From: Hygrocybe punicea
Lineage: Eukaryota; Basidiomycota; Agaricomycetes; Agaricales; Hygrophoraceae
Reading direction: 5' to 3'
Length of the DNA stretch: 64,000 nucleotides
Assembly: GCA_963556145.1 (NCBI GenBank)
Contig: OY744467.1
Location: 3,720,001 to 3,784,000, forward strand
Position 1 is the first letter of the stretch, and every line of letters starts with the position of its first letter. The position numbers and the translations under genes were made by a program. Below the pieces are notes generated by a model, which ran no database searches, was not told the origin of the DNA, and saw only the letters and a list, made by a program, of their open reading frames with translations. Positions 36,127-47,008 of this stretch are shown piece after piece.

Positions 36127-37010
36127 TTTTCCATATTCAGACTCCGAAAAATGTTTTCTGGATCAGGTGATGTGCCCGGACCATTCAGGGTCCAATGCTG
36201 ACATAAGCTTTCCTTTTTTTAGACATAAAAGTCCAAAATTCTTCAGATTTTTTTGTGCTTTTTATTTCCTGTGGCTCTATTTTATTTCCTGGACCACTGG
36301 TAATGTCTTCAATTTGTATATCATATTGTTTGTTAACATAAACTACCCTATTGTAGCCTGTCTCCCTTTCAATTATCAAAGTATGTGCAAATTTCTTGTT
36401 TTTTCACCTTTTTTGCTTGTTTAAGCTCAGTTTTCCATATTCAGACCCCGAAAAAATGTTTTGCAGATCAGGTGATGTGCCTAAACCATTCAGGGTCCAA
36501 TGCTGACATAATCTTTCCCTTTATAGACCACAAAGTTGAAAATTCTTCAGATTTTCATGCTCTTTCTTTTCTCTGGCTCTGTTTTGTATCTTGGAGCACT
36601 GGTAATGTCTTTTATTGGTGTAAATTATTATTGGTTGAAATAATCTATCATTTGACAGCCAATCTCCCTGTCAACATTCAAAGTATGTGGAAATTTCACA
36701 TTTTTTCACCTTTTTAGATTGTATAAGCTCACTTTTTAACCTACAGGTTTGCAGTGGATCTTTTCTGGCTCAGGTATGAATCTATTACCATTTATGATCA
36801 AATGTTTACATGTTATATTCATATATAGCCTTAAAATGCAAATTCTTGTGGATTTTTTCGATTTTTATCACTTTATGTCCTGGAATTTGTATTGCTATGT
36901 TGTTTATTCATCTTCTCCAGATATATTTGACATATCCATATTGTCATCCAGCTTTTATTTTCCAAAAAACTATAAACCTGTTCACAAAAATGTTAAAAAT
37001 GTCACAATGT
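36127..37010 (+). repeat. Three tandem ~310-bp repeats in the Helitron leader
   Basis: The blocks starting near 36127, 36430 and 36740 each carry TTTTCCATATTCAG-like, GATCAGGTGATGTG-like and CTGGTAATGTCTT-like segments in the same order, the third strongly diverged. They lie just upstream of the 5' ORF and may be promoter or origin repeats. Open frames here (36167-36424, 36385-36717) are repeat-derived. Confidence 0.6.
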
Positions 37011-37013
37011 CTT

Positions 37014-38055
37014 ATGATTTTTATCATTGCAATGTCTTGGACACAATGTGCTGTCACTGGGATTGGCCTTGTGCCTCCTACAAGTGTCATACAAAATGTC
37101 CATGTCACACCAACTGTCTCTGTCATACCAAATGTCATTCTCTGCCCTGTTACATTGAATTTCATAAAGACAATCTGACAAAGTATGAAAATCCCACCTA
37201 TTTACCAAGTTTAGTCTCTGTTCATCAGTCCACCTCTTCTTTCACATCACAAGTCCCTGAACAAATCACAAGTATCCACAACAGTAGTGAATTTGTTCTT
37301 TTTGGTTGTCAATCAGCTCATACCTCTTTTCTATTTGAACTATATGCCAAAGTCTTCTTAAATATGTTTGATTTGCTTTCTGTGTATCATTGTACAACTA
37401 GCATTGCTAATAAATGCATGTATATTAAGTTAAAACTTCAACAGAATCTGTTCAGAAAACATGACTTCAGAGCTTACTTGAAATATGTTATAAAACAACC
37501 TATATTAGCCAATGGAGCCATTCTGTTGTTCTTCTTGGTTCTGTATCATTACCTAGCTTGTCAAGTGTCTGCTCAATATATTTGCAATAAAACTTCGAAA
37601 TTATTTGACATTTTCAAGTCTGAAAATATACCTTTCAATCCTAACATGCATATTGAATGCATTGGTGGAGGCAAAGCAAATATATTCTCATTTAATGAAC
37701 TACTGCCTGCTTCAACCAATGACAATACTAGTAGGGATGCAGCTAAATGTAAATTCCATTCTTACATGTCAAAAAATGAAGCACTCTCACTACAATCATC
37801 ATCTGAAAAGTCACTTGTAATTATAAATCACCCACTTGAATTGTTGAGACCATTGCAAACTTGAAGGTGATTGCAGCTAGTCATAGCATTCTTGTACACT
37901 CAAAAATGAATCATGCATCAATTCCAACTGCAATTCAGACTCATGTGTGCTCTAATTGCCCAGGATTTGTATCTGTCTTTGAATGTATTAAATTTGTTGA
38001 TAAAGAAGCAATTGGAATTCACAAGAAATCCTTGAACATCAGGGCAGTCAATTAG
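37014..38055 (+). pseudogene. Helitron 5' ORF with signal-like start and membrane span, copy 2 (frameshifted)
   Basis: It starts MIFIIAMSWTQCAVTGIG at 37014, matching copy 1. A frameshift near 37160 moves to the frame that continues KYENPTYLPSLVSVHQ, then FRKHDFRAYLKYVIKQ, the span AILLFFLVLYHYLA, and ECIGGGKANIFSFNELLP. A stop at 37862-37864 (LRPLQT) is followed, after a short shift, by KVIAASHSILVHSKMN up to 38055. Copy 2 therefore retains the membrane segment that copy 1 lost, while copy 1 keeps the frame that copy 2 lost. Together they show the ancestral order. Confidence 0.6.
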
Positions 38056-38102
38056 TTCAAAGCACAACATCCGACAAACATGCAAAACAAAATCTGACTG
38101 CT

Positions 38103-41100
38103 GTGCAAAAATTTCATAATGAAAACCCTGACAAGCATGCCAAACAACATCTAGCAGCTGTACAGAAATTCCAGACTGAAAATCCTGACAAGCATGCCAA
38201 ACAACATCTAGCAGCTGTTCAGAAATTCCAGAGTACAAATCCTGACAAGCAGACAAAGCAAAATCTAGCAGCTGTACAGAAATTTAATCTGGAAAATCCT
38301 GAGAAGCATGTGATACAAAACCTTGCAGCTGTACAGAAATTTCACCTTGAACATCCTGAGAAGCATGCAAGACAAAACCGTGCAGCTGTTACAAAATTCA
38401 AAATTGATAATCATGAGAAGCATCTGGAACACACGCTAAATGCAGTTAGAAGATATAACATAAATCACCCTGAGCAGCATGCACAAATTAACCAGATGGC
38501 TGTTCAAACATATAGAGATAATATTCAATTTCCACCCAATCCACCTTCAGCAAAATTGCAACATAGTATTATTTCAGGATTTTGTAGTGATACCTCTCCC
38601 AACAAATTCAGTGAATATGGTTGTGCTGTCTGTGGAAGATTGACACCAGTCTCTCAATTGCAAAGCTACACAAACTTGAATTTGAGTTGTTTGAAACAAT
38701 CTGGTATAACTCAAACAGAGCGCTTCTTAATAAATGATCCAATTGAATCTTCAGAGAGCCCCATAATAAATGAAGATCTTTCTGGCATTTGCAAGAAGTG
38801 TTACAAGTCTTTGGTCAAGGGAAAATGCCCTGCTATGTCTCTGGCAAATGGTTTATGGCTTGGACAAATTCCTAATGAATTGAGTAATTTGTCTTATGTA
38901 GAACAACTGTTAATTGCTAGAGTGAGACACAATAGATGTATTGTTAGGGTCACTTCAGGAATGCATAAGATGAGAGCAAATGCCATTACATTTGCCAATC
39001 CAACTCCAAAGATTTATGACATTTTACCCCCACCTGTTGATGAGTTGGATGAAGTACTTGCATTCATCTATACAGGACCATGTAAGCCTACCAAGTCTGA
39101 TTTTGAGAGAACACCATTGCTTGTTAGAAGAAACAAAGTTGCAAGTGCATTGAATTGGTTGAAACTGAATCATTGTGACTACTTTGACTTGGAAATCTCA
39201 GAAGAAAATTTGAAGCAATATCCTGAGAATGACATACCAGTTGTGGTAGAGTACAGACAATCATTCATTAACAAAAACCCAGAAGCTACTGCTGTGAATG
39301 ACACGGAAGAGGAAGAAGGAACTGAGACTGGCATGTGTCCATTTGTAGTTCATGGTCTGACTGGAGAAGAATACTCAACCAAAAGTATCAAGGCCATCAA
39401 AGCTATTGCATTAAAACATCTGATGGATAATAACAAGATTTTGGCAATTGGACATGAGAGTGATCCACAATCCATCTATAATAATTCTCAGTTGTTCCCT
39501 CAAATGATGCCACGGTTATTTCCCTATGGACTTGGTGGAATTGGCAATTCTCTGATTCAAGGCAGGATTTCTGAAATTAAACATAAGAGACATTTATTGA
39601 TGTATTATGACAAGCGGTTTCAAAAAGATCCACACTTTCCTTTGATTGCATTCAACCATGAGCAGATAAAAGAGTCTACCACAGCTGGCTATTTATTAGC
39701 TGAAAAAGCAAAATTTGAACATATTTCACAAAGATTGATGGATGTGGATCTTGGAGTTTTGAATAAGATTGCTAGAAAAATGGAAGATGGTGAACATGTC
39801 ATTCCAGAGAAAGATGAAGAGAAACTTTGTTTCCAATTGATTAAAGATATTGATCATGTAGGCAGTCATGTCAAAGGATCACTCACAAGCAAGAAATACA
39901 TGAGAAATGAAGTGTGGTCTCTGATGTCATTTGTGGGTGCACCTTCATGGTTTATCACATTTTCACCAGCTGATAGCATGCATCCACTGTCCTTGTATTT
40001 TGCTGATACCAAAGAAACCTTTACACCTGAACTTAGAGGGTATGATGAGCGCTACAGACTTATTGCAGAAAATCCAGTGGCTGGTGCTAGATTCTTTCAC
40101 TTTATGGTAGAACTATTTATCAAACATGTTCTTGGTGTTGGATCAAATCATTCTGGCTTTTATAATGACACCAAGGCATACTATGGCACAGTGGAGCAAC
40201 AAGGACGTCTCACACTTCACATGCACATGCTACTATGGCTCAAAGGATGTTTGTCACCCCAAGAAATCAGAGACAAAATAATGGATCCCACCTCAAACTT
40301 TCAGCAAGCCTTGGTAGAGTATCTAGAAAGTGTGCATATTGGTGAACTCATGACTGGCACAATGGATGAAGTCAAAGCTAAAGTCAACCAGAAGTCTGAA
40401 CAAGACTATAAGGATCCCACTCAGACTCTGCCTGAAGCACCCCCACCTATGTGTACAATTAGGCATGATGTGAATTGTGACAACAATTGCAATGATTGCA
40501 AACAGGTGAATTCATGGTGGGACAGATTTGCAAACACCGTTGGTCAGTTGATTTTACGCTCCAATGTTCATAATTGCAGCAGAAACAGTTCTAACAATGA
40601 GAAAGTCCAGAGAAAAGACAGACCCAGTTGCATGAACAAACATGGTAAATGCAAAGCTAGATTTCCCAGACCTTTGTTTGAATCAACACAAGTAGACCCA
40701 AAAACAGGTGCATTGAATATGAAAAAGGGTGAAGCATGGATCAATACATTGACACCACTTGTGACATTTCTACTGCGCTGCAATTCAGATGTTACAAGTC
40801 TTCTTTCTGGTACTGCAATCAAAGCTATTGTAGCATATATCTCTGACTATATTACAAAACCTGGATTGAAAACATATAGTATATTTGATACCATTAGAAG
40901 TGTGTTTGACAGAAACTCAGAAATGCTTGGAGGATCCATGAAAAGAAAAGACAAAGCTAGAAAACTCATCACCCAGATTATAAATGCTTTGACTGCAAAA
41001 CTTGAGATTGGTGAACCAATGGCTGCAATGTATCTGCTTGGCAACCCTGACCATTATACCAGTCACAAATTTATTCCTGTTTATTGGAGAAACTATGTGA

Positions 41101-41660
41101 GAGAAGTCCAGAAAGCTTGGAATCCAGACGAAAATGATGACATGCAAGTTGAATCTGAAAAGGTTGTACTGCACAATCAAAAGGGAAAATTCATAGGACT
41201 ATCTGCTGTGCATGACTATACTTACAGACCAACTCATTATGAAGACATGAATTTATATGAATGGGTGCAGGGTGCAGAAAGAGTCAAGAGACACATTCAA
41301 AAACCTCATGATGAAATAAACAGTGATGATGAGTTAGATGTCTTGGAATCTGAGCCACAAACTGCAACTCACAAAAAAACTTCGAGATCTAATGTATCTA
41401 CCAGTAATGACTTGCACATAGAATTTGATGATCTGAACATCAAATATAATGAGACTTTCATAGAATGTGATTTAGAGGACAATGAGTCTGATAGCACTGA
41501 GTCTGTCCAAGAAGATAGCAAGCTTTTCCTAGAAGATCACCCATTATATGAATCACACTGCATAGAATTCAGTGAAAAGAAGAAGCATGTTGTTCCAAAC
41601 TTTGTTGGTGGTTCATTGCCCAGACGTGATAGAGGAGACAGAGAATACTATTGCACCACA
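38103..41660 (+). CDS. Helitron repeat region + Rep endonuclease, copy 2 (cut by Ty1/copia)
   Basis: The frame is open from about 38103 to the copia insertion; the upstream join is broken by shifts. Residues 1-130 are seven or so diverged copies of the AVQKFQ..NPDKHAKQHLA repeat. From residue about 152 the sequence matches copy 1: zinc-like GCAVCGRL, DUF6570-like region and Helitron_like_N. The HUH motif is His706-Met-His708 and the catalytic tyrosines are 912 and 916. The C-terminal acidic linker (ECDLEDNESDSTESVQED) reaches DREYYCTT, where the LTR starts. The helicase resumes at 51144 in the continuing frame. The antisense open frames at 40568-41180 duplicate those at 27156-27768 and are not genes. 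Confidence 0.88.
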
Positions 41661-41887
41661 TGTTAGGTTGTGATGAGTCACTCTACCACAAGAGAGTATG
41701 GACTTAGTAGATTTCAAAGATTGTGGCTGATTGTTTGTATCTATTTGTCCCAAAGCGGTCAAACCTGGTGGGGAGCTCACTGTGTATCCTCAGTATTCAC
41801 AGTGACCTCCTACCAGGTGAGTAGTGTAGTTTTGTATCACACAATATATTAGTATTCACAGTGACCTCCTACCAGTTTATTTCAATA
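41661..41887 (+). repeat. 5' LTR of the copia element
   Basis: 227 bp, TGTTAGGTTG ... TTTCAATA. It contains an internal direct repeat (AGTATTCACAGTGACCTCC at about 41792 and 41852). Confidence 0.93.
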
Positions 41888-41910
41888 GGTTATGAGCCCT
41901 GTGCTCTAGC
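41888..41910 (+). promoter_or_regulatory. Primer binding site complementary to the anticodon arm of a Met tRNA
   Basis: GGTTATGAGCCCTG directly follows the LTR. Its complement CAGGGCTCATAACC is the anticodon stem-loop of initiator-type Met tRNA (CAT anticodon underlying). Priming by an internal tRNA fragment, as in Drosophila copia, is therefore likely, in place of the usual tRNA 3' end. Confidence 0.75.
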
Positions 41911-42654
41911 TTAACGAATAACCGCCCCCCCTTCGCCCAAACCGTTTGTTACTACGCCGAATTGATTGGGAACAACTATCGTACGCTAAAACCTCGCCGT
42001 TCCCGAGATCGACCCCTGTTTTCGACAACTACCCATCGAACCGACTCGAATCGTTGTCAGCGCTCGCTTCGGCACGTATACTTTGCACTAGCAACAGTAG
42101 AACGTCTTCGTCTTAGCGCTTTGTCGTCCGGAGTCGATTTACTTCGCCACTGTTAGTAACTTCAGAACAGTTAACACCTGTTTCTGGGTCTATTTGGGTT
42201 TTGGGCTTTTGTGGTTGTGTGAGGTCATTGTAGGCCGCTTTTTGGGCTTGGGTTAGGCTTGATTTCGTCTCAAATAGGTGTGTGGGGTGTGCATCCATCT
42301 TTTCTGACAGTTCTACCTGTTGGGAGTGGTTATTGGTCTGTTGAGAAAGGACTAGAACAAGGCCAAGTCATAGTGAAGTGCTACCTCCCTGGGCCTCCTC
42401 TGGAGTGTTACCCCAGTTGCCTCTGCACCTCTCACTGTGGTACAGCACGTAGGGAGATTGGGCTGGCGGGTATTCAGTTGCCTCCCCTTCAGATTTTGCT
42501 CTGAAGACTCTCCATTTTCAACTACTGCTGTCCTGAGCCGATTTCGTCTGATTGAGAACAGACTGGTAATCTCTCTGCTTTAAGGAGACTGTTTCCAGCT
42601 TCACTTCCTACCACACCCCCCACATCTAACTAGAGTCGTATATTGAGCACCATC
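41911..42654 (+). other. Copia untranslated leader
   Basis: About 745 bp between the primer site and the Gag ATG. Short frames only; no extra gene. Confidence 0.6.
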
Positions 42655-43209
42655 ATGTCTTCTGACACTAAACGTACATTCCCCGCTCTCTCCAGCTCCA
42701 ATTGGGGTCAGTGGTCTGACAACATGGAGGCTTATCTAGCCACCAAGGAGCTTTGGGAATACGTTGATGGTTCTACACCCCAGCCTGTGCCAGCTGATGC
42801 TGCACATCCTACTGCTGCTGAGAAGAAAGAGCTTGCTGAGTGGAAGAGGAAAGCTGCAAAAGCTAGTGGGGAGATTTGGCTTGCACTGGAGGACAACCAG
42901 AAAGTGCACGTAAAAGCCTCAAAGGGGAATCCTGTTGCGATGTGGAAGGCCTTGGAGGCAGTCCACCTCCAAAAACGGCCAGGCGCTCGTTTCAACGCCT
43001 ACAAAATCCTGTTCAGCACTCGCAAAGATGACAATGAGACGCTCACTGAGCTCATGGCTCGTGCTGACAAGGCCATGCAGGACATTCAAGCCCTGCGTCC
43101 ACCTGGATTCACCCTTGACGACCTCGACAAAGAACTCCTTTCCATGAGTCTCATCCTCGCTCTCCCCTCCGAATTCGATAACTTTGCCTCATCGCTACTC
43201 CTCCTCGAC
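42655..43209 (+). CDS. Copia Gag N-terminal part (interrupted)
   Basis: It starts MSSDTKRTFPALSSSNWGQW at 42655 and carries the copia-type gag fold (NWGQWSDNMEAYLATKELWEYV; AMWKALEAVHLQKRPG; NETLTELMARADKAMQ; DKELLSMSLILALPSEFDNF). It is interrupted after ...LLLLD by the Helitron derivative. Removing 43210-47008 joins LLLLD to TLDLDKLKSAFQNEE in frame, so a single gag-pol ORF was intact before the insertion. Gag packages the RNA into virus-like particles in the cytoplasm. Confidence 0.9.
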
Positions 43210-43640
43210 ACTTGGGGAAGTGGGCCATCGCAAGCGTGGCATGAACGAGTTCTTCTTGGTTCTATTCAATCATTTGATGTCCATTATTTATTCTACATAA
43301 TCTGCAGTTGTAATGTATAACAAGAATAATCATAGTATATGTGAACATTGTCGGAATTTGGAATCATACATTCTATGTTATCCTGTTCTGTTAGTAACAA
43401 TGTACTACTTGTCCTCAGTTGGGGCCTTTGATCAAGGGACTACTAATCTCTTGGACAATATTATTTACACTTGTTCTTGCCATAGTTGTATATCAACAGT
43501 CATCCAACATTGGAGTGGACTGAATGTCAGTTATACAACAGTTTATCCTGGCATTTACCACTACCACTGTTACCATTACTTATCAGTGCTCGGGCAATAA
43601 GTAACAATAAGAACTTAAGTGTTTGACATCATGTAATGTA

Positions 43641-44109
43641 TGGCCAGTCAGGGGTACACCCGCAGTGCTCTGGGGCTGTACTCGGACCCGTACCCGTCAC
43701 AGGTACGTACCCGAGGCCAAAAGTACGGTTATGGCACGGGTTTTGCAGGGGTACAGGAAGAAACATGCAAAATACCCCATTTTTACCTGTTTTTGGTGGT
43801 TTTTATGGTTATTGTGGACGGAATACTGGTCGGATCCCTTTAGTGTAAAGGAGCACAATGTTCAGAATACTGTGGGGAGTGTTGAGAGCATTTTTACATA
43901 TTTTTACAAGCAATGATTCTCATTATATCCCTCAAAAATAGCGAAAAATACCCCAAAAATTGAGTTTTTGATGTTTCTTCTCCCAAAAAAAATACAGCCC
44001 ATACCCGCGTGGGTACTGCGGGTATTCTGAGGCTGGACTCGTACCCTTAACCCGTGGTACCCGTACTCTTAACCCCTGGGGGTATTGCATACCCTTGACC
44101 TGCCCTAAT
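43641..44109. mobile_element. hAT-like MITE, 469 bp, 8-bp target duplication GTAATGTA
   Basis: GTAATGTA flanks it at 43633-43640 and 44110-44117. The ends (TGGCCAGTCAGGGGTA and, reversed, AGGGCAGGTCAAGGGTA) form an imperfect inverted repeat of about 17 bp. The interior is rich in GGTACCCG/TACCCGTACCCG motifs. No coding capacity. Confidence 0.65.
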
Positions 44110-44117
44110 GTAATGTA

Positions 44118-44255
44118 TTTATAACATTCCTATATTTAATGGCCCACTTTCCCACCCTGAAGATTTCCTTCAAGTTTGATGTCCAATATGAATTTACAAT
44201 GGTGAAAATTTTGAATGTCCCACTTTCCCACCCAATAGTCCTCAATTATATTAAA
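44118..44255. other. Short spacer inside the Helitron derivative
   Basis: Contains two related CCCACTTTCCCACCC blocks (44140 and 44220). Nothing else seen. Confidence 0.4.
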
Positions 44256-44543
44256 TTACTGGTTTTGAGCATAAACTGCTAGCACAAGAATTTTATTTTC
44301 ATATCTTTTAAAACCATCATCTGACATGATACCAATGTGACCATCTTGCTTACATGTTGCTCCAGTTGTCATACCATCATGATACCAAATTGTGCCATCT
44401 TCTGATATGAATTGAGATGTAGAGTGATATCCTCCAACATATACAATACCTCTTAGATACAAATTTACTGACTTGTCATTTACATTTACAGTTATTTGAT
44501 GACTGGTAATCATGTTTATGTTGGGATATTCTAATACCAGCAA
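44256..44543 (-). pseudogene. Remnant of the Helitron C-terminal peptidase-like domain
   Basis: The 95 codons align with the C terminus of the Helitron polyprotein. They show LVLEYPNINMITSHQ (compare LILEYPFKNIKTSHR), LRGIVYVGGYHSTSQFI with the candidate His, TIWYHDGMTTGATC with the candidate Asp, and LVLAVYAQNQ at the end. The Cys box is missing. It sits about 1 kb before the 3' terminus, the expected place for an internally deleted Helitron. It is from a diverged subfamily. Confidence 0.8.
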
Positions 44544-44999
44544 CTCAGGTGTTTTGTATAGTATATGGTACGGATAATTGAAACATTACATAGTGGACCG
44601 AGCCGTGTACCATGTAAACAAGGCCACCGGAGATTTCTGGTGCTTCAATCAATGGTCAGATAAACCAACCCGTCTTTGTGAAGAAATCACATATGCAATG
44701 ATGCATTGGCATTCACATTGGCCTGTCATGCAACACAAGTTAAATGAATGGTCAGAATGTGTCACTGACAACAAGAAAGGAACCGTAAAACAGACATGAG
44801 AACTGTTGAGACCAGAGGGAATGGGGAACAGCAGGAGTAGTAGGAACACAACACAGTAGAATAGCATGTTATGCACTAGCAGATGATGTGTCACAAGTGT
44901 AGCATTTAAGATTTCAAAGATAAATTTGGAAATTGATTATATAATATTTAATTTCTATTTAATAATTAAATATAAGTAAATATATGAGTCAAAAATGGA
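44544..44999. other. Unknown sequence inside the Helitron derivative
   Basis: A 73-codon frame (44578-44799, +) reads VDRAVYHVNKATGDFWCFNQ and HWHSHWPVMQHKLNEW. It is not recognised and may be a captured exon. The rest is AT-rich. Confidence 0.3.
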
Positions 45000-46395
45000 A
45001 GGCCGGACACCCCCAACTTCGCGTTTTCAAGAGAAACAGGGTACGGGGATCTAGATGAGGGGTGTGGGACGGGGTGACATGGTGAGTGAAAACAGGGGGG
45101 GGGTGGTTGGGCAGACAGCTGGAATCCGAGGGCCTGAGCCCCCCCCGACCCCTCATTTTCAACGCGAACGAGGTCCGGGGGGTGTAGACTGGCCGGGGGT
45201 GGTCGAAAACGGGTGTCCTGGAGGTAGAAAAAGGGAGGGTGGTGGTGGTTGGGCAGAATGCCGGATCGCGAGGGCCTGAGACCCCCCGACCCCTCGTGGT
45301 CGACGCGAACGAGGTGCAGGGGGTGTGCACTGGTCGGGGGTGATCGAAAACCGTACAGGGTGGGGCGTCCCGGGGGATGAAAAGGGGGGGGAGGGTTGCC
45401 GGTTGAGCAGACAGGCGGAATGCGAGGGCCGGAGACCCCCCGACCCCTCGTTGTCGACGCGAACGAGGTGCGGGGGGTGTAACCTAGCCGGGGGTAGTCA
45501 TAAAAGCCGTGGGACGGGTTGTCCTGGGGGATGAAAAAGGGGGGGTGTTGCTGGTTGGGCAGACAGCCGGAATGCGAGGGCCTGAGATCCCCCGACCCCT
45601 CGTATTCAACTCAAACGAGGTGCGGGGGGTGCACAGTACCCGGGGGTGATCGAAAACCGGACGTGGTGGGGCGTCCCAGGGGATGAAAAAAGGGGGGGTT
45701 GCTGGTTGGGCAGACAGCCAGAATGCGAGGGCCGGAGACCCCCCGACCCCTCGTTTTCGACGCGAACGAGGTGCGGGGGGTGTAGCCTAGCTGGGGGTGG
45801 TCGAAAAAGTCGCGGGACGGGCTGTCCTGGGGGATGAAAAAGGGGGGGTGTTGCTGGCTGGGCAGACAGGCGGAATGCGAGGGCCGGAGACCCCCCGACT
45901 TCTCGTTTTCAACGGGAACGAGGTGCGGGGGATCTAGACTGGCCGGGGATGGTCGACAACGGGGCTGGACCGGGTGTCCTGTTGGTAGAAAAAGGGCGGG
46001 TGGTGGTGGTGGGGCAGACAGCCGGATCGCGAGGTTTTGAGACCCCCCACTCGCGCGTTTTCAACGGGAACGAGGTGCGGGGGGTGTAGCCTGGCCGGGG
46101 GTGGTCGAAAACACGGCGGGACGGGCTGTCCTGGTGGTTGAAAAAGGGGGATGTTGGTTGTTGGGCAGATAGCTGGATCGCGAGGGCCTGGGACCCCCCG
46201 ACTCCTTGTTTTCAACGGGAACGAGGTGCGGGGGGTCTAGACTGGCCAGGGATGGTCGAACATAGGGCTGGGTGGGGCGTCCTGGTGGTTGAAAACGTTG
46301 GGGGGCGCTGGTTGGGCACAAGGCGGGAATGTGAGGTCCTCAGACCTCCCGACCCCTGGTTTTCGATGGAAACGGGTTGCGGGGGCTACAGACAT
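45000..46395. repeat. GC-rich satellite, about nine units of 140-158 bp
   Basis: The CCCCCCGACCCCTCGT block recurs near 45145, 45285, 45437, 45592, 45735, 45893, 46047, 46193 and 46350. Each unit also has GAACGAGGTGCGGGGGGTGTA, GGCCGGGGGTGGTCGAAAA and TTGGGCAGACAG elements. The opposite orientation occurs at 2985-3590. No coding potential beyond repeat frames. Confidence 0.9.
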
Positions 46396-46978
46396 CAGTA
46401 CTAGACCAAGGACAATAAAACTACGTCCATACCTCTGTTACACCACCCCCTCGACGATGTTGCTGTTGAGCAACAGAAGGTTTGTGCACTCATCTGAGCT
46501 CGAAAGCTCTCACTGTATATTTAAGACTCCGCTCTAATTTTAGCCACAACTCCGGACCACTCTTACTTGTTTGCATTCTAGAGACTCAGATATCACATTT
46601 TACAACTGCCTTCAGTGGACAAAAGTGACCCAGACATACACTGAAATACAGTTAGAAATTACCACATTTTTATTGGCAGTATAACATTAGTTATTGCATC
46701 TATACTCATTTCCTTGGCAAAGAATGGCTCACAGAGAGCCCAAATCATACCAGATCCCCTCCATATTTTCTTTCCAGCAGGACAGTCCCCATGACATCCT
46801 CCTCATCAAATCTGGTGACAGTCTATGCAGTGTGCAAGTCAATAGAGGCTCTGAATTCTGGAATGAAACCAGTGAAACGGGATTTTGAACTCAGTTGCCA
46901 TATTGGGATGCAATTTTCCCTCAGTCCCTGAGATGAATGAATGAATCACCTCAATGGCTGAAAACCGGGTTTATAAGA
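46396..46978. repeat. 5' part of the Helitron derivative, inverted copy at 59800-60245
   Basis: Segments such as TTGCTGTTGAGCAACAGAAGG, TTTACAACTGCC and CCATGACATCCT recur reverse-complemented at 59800-60245. Non-coding. Confidence 0.7.
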
Positions 46979-47007
46979 ACGAGTTTTCCATAAATGGAAG
47001 AACTCGT
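46979..47007 (-). repeat. 5' terminal hairpin of the Helitron derivative
   Basis: A 29-nt hairpin. On the minus strand ACGAGTT, CTTCCAT, TT, ATGGAA, then AACTCGT. The inner stem differs from that of the copy at 35216, but pairing is kept. Confidence 0.8.
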
Positions 47008-47008
47008 A

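Larger units (their letters stand above)
43210..47008 (-). mobile_element. Helitron derivative (3.8 kb) inserted in copia gag
   Basis: The 3' end at 43210 reads, on the minus strand, AAGAACTCGT, a hairpin, then CACTTCCCCAAGT. The 5' end is the hairpin at 46979-47007. ACT is present at both host junctions (43210-43212 and 47009-47011), and one copy is enough to restore the gag frame. The interior retains a remnant of the peptidase-like domain near the 3' end but is otherwise filled with a hAT-like MITE, unknown sequence and a satellite array, so it is non-autonomous. It is younger than the nearly unmutated copia element. Confidence 0.88.

Noticed and set aside
40568..41180. Minus-strand frames identical to plus-strand frames at 27156-27768
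   Set aside because: They are antisense shadows of the conserved Rep gene, duplicated because Rep itself is duplicated.
45000..46395. Gly/Arg/Cys-rich frames in the satellite
   Set aside because: The frame pattern follows the 140-158 bp repeat unit and is present on both strands.
43210..47008. Considered as a TIR transposon with ACGAGTTCTT/AAGAACTCGT ends
   Set aside because: The 3' repeat is about 35 nt inside the true end in all four 3' ends, which fits asymmetric Helentron ends and not ordinary TIRs.
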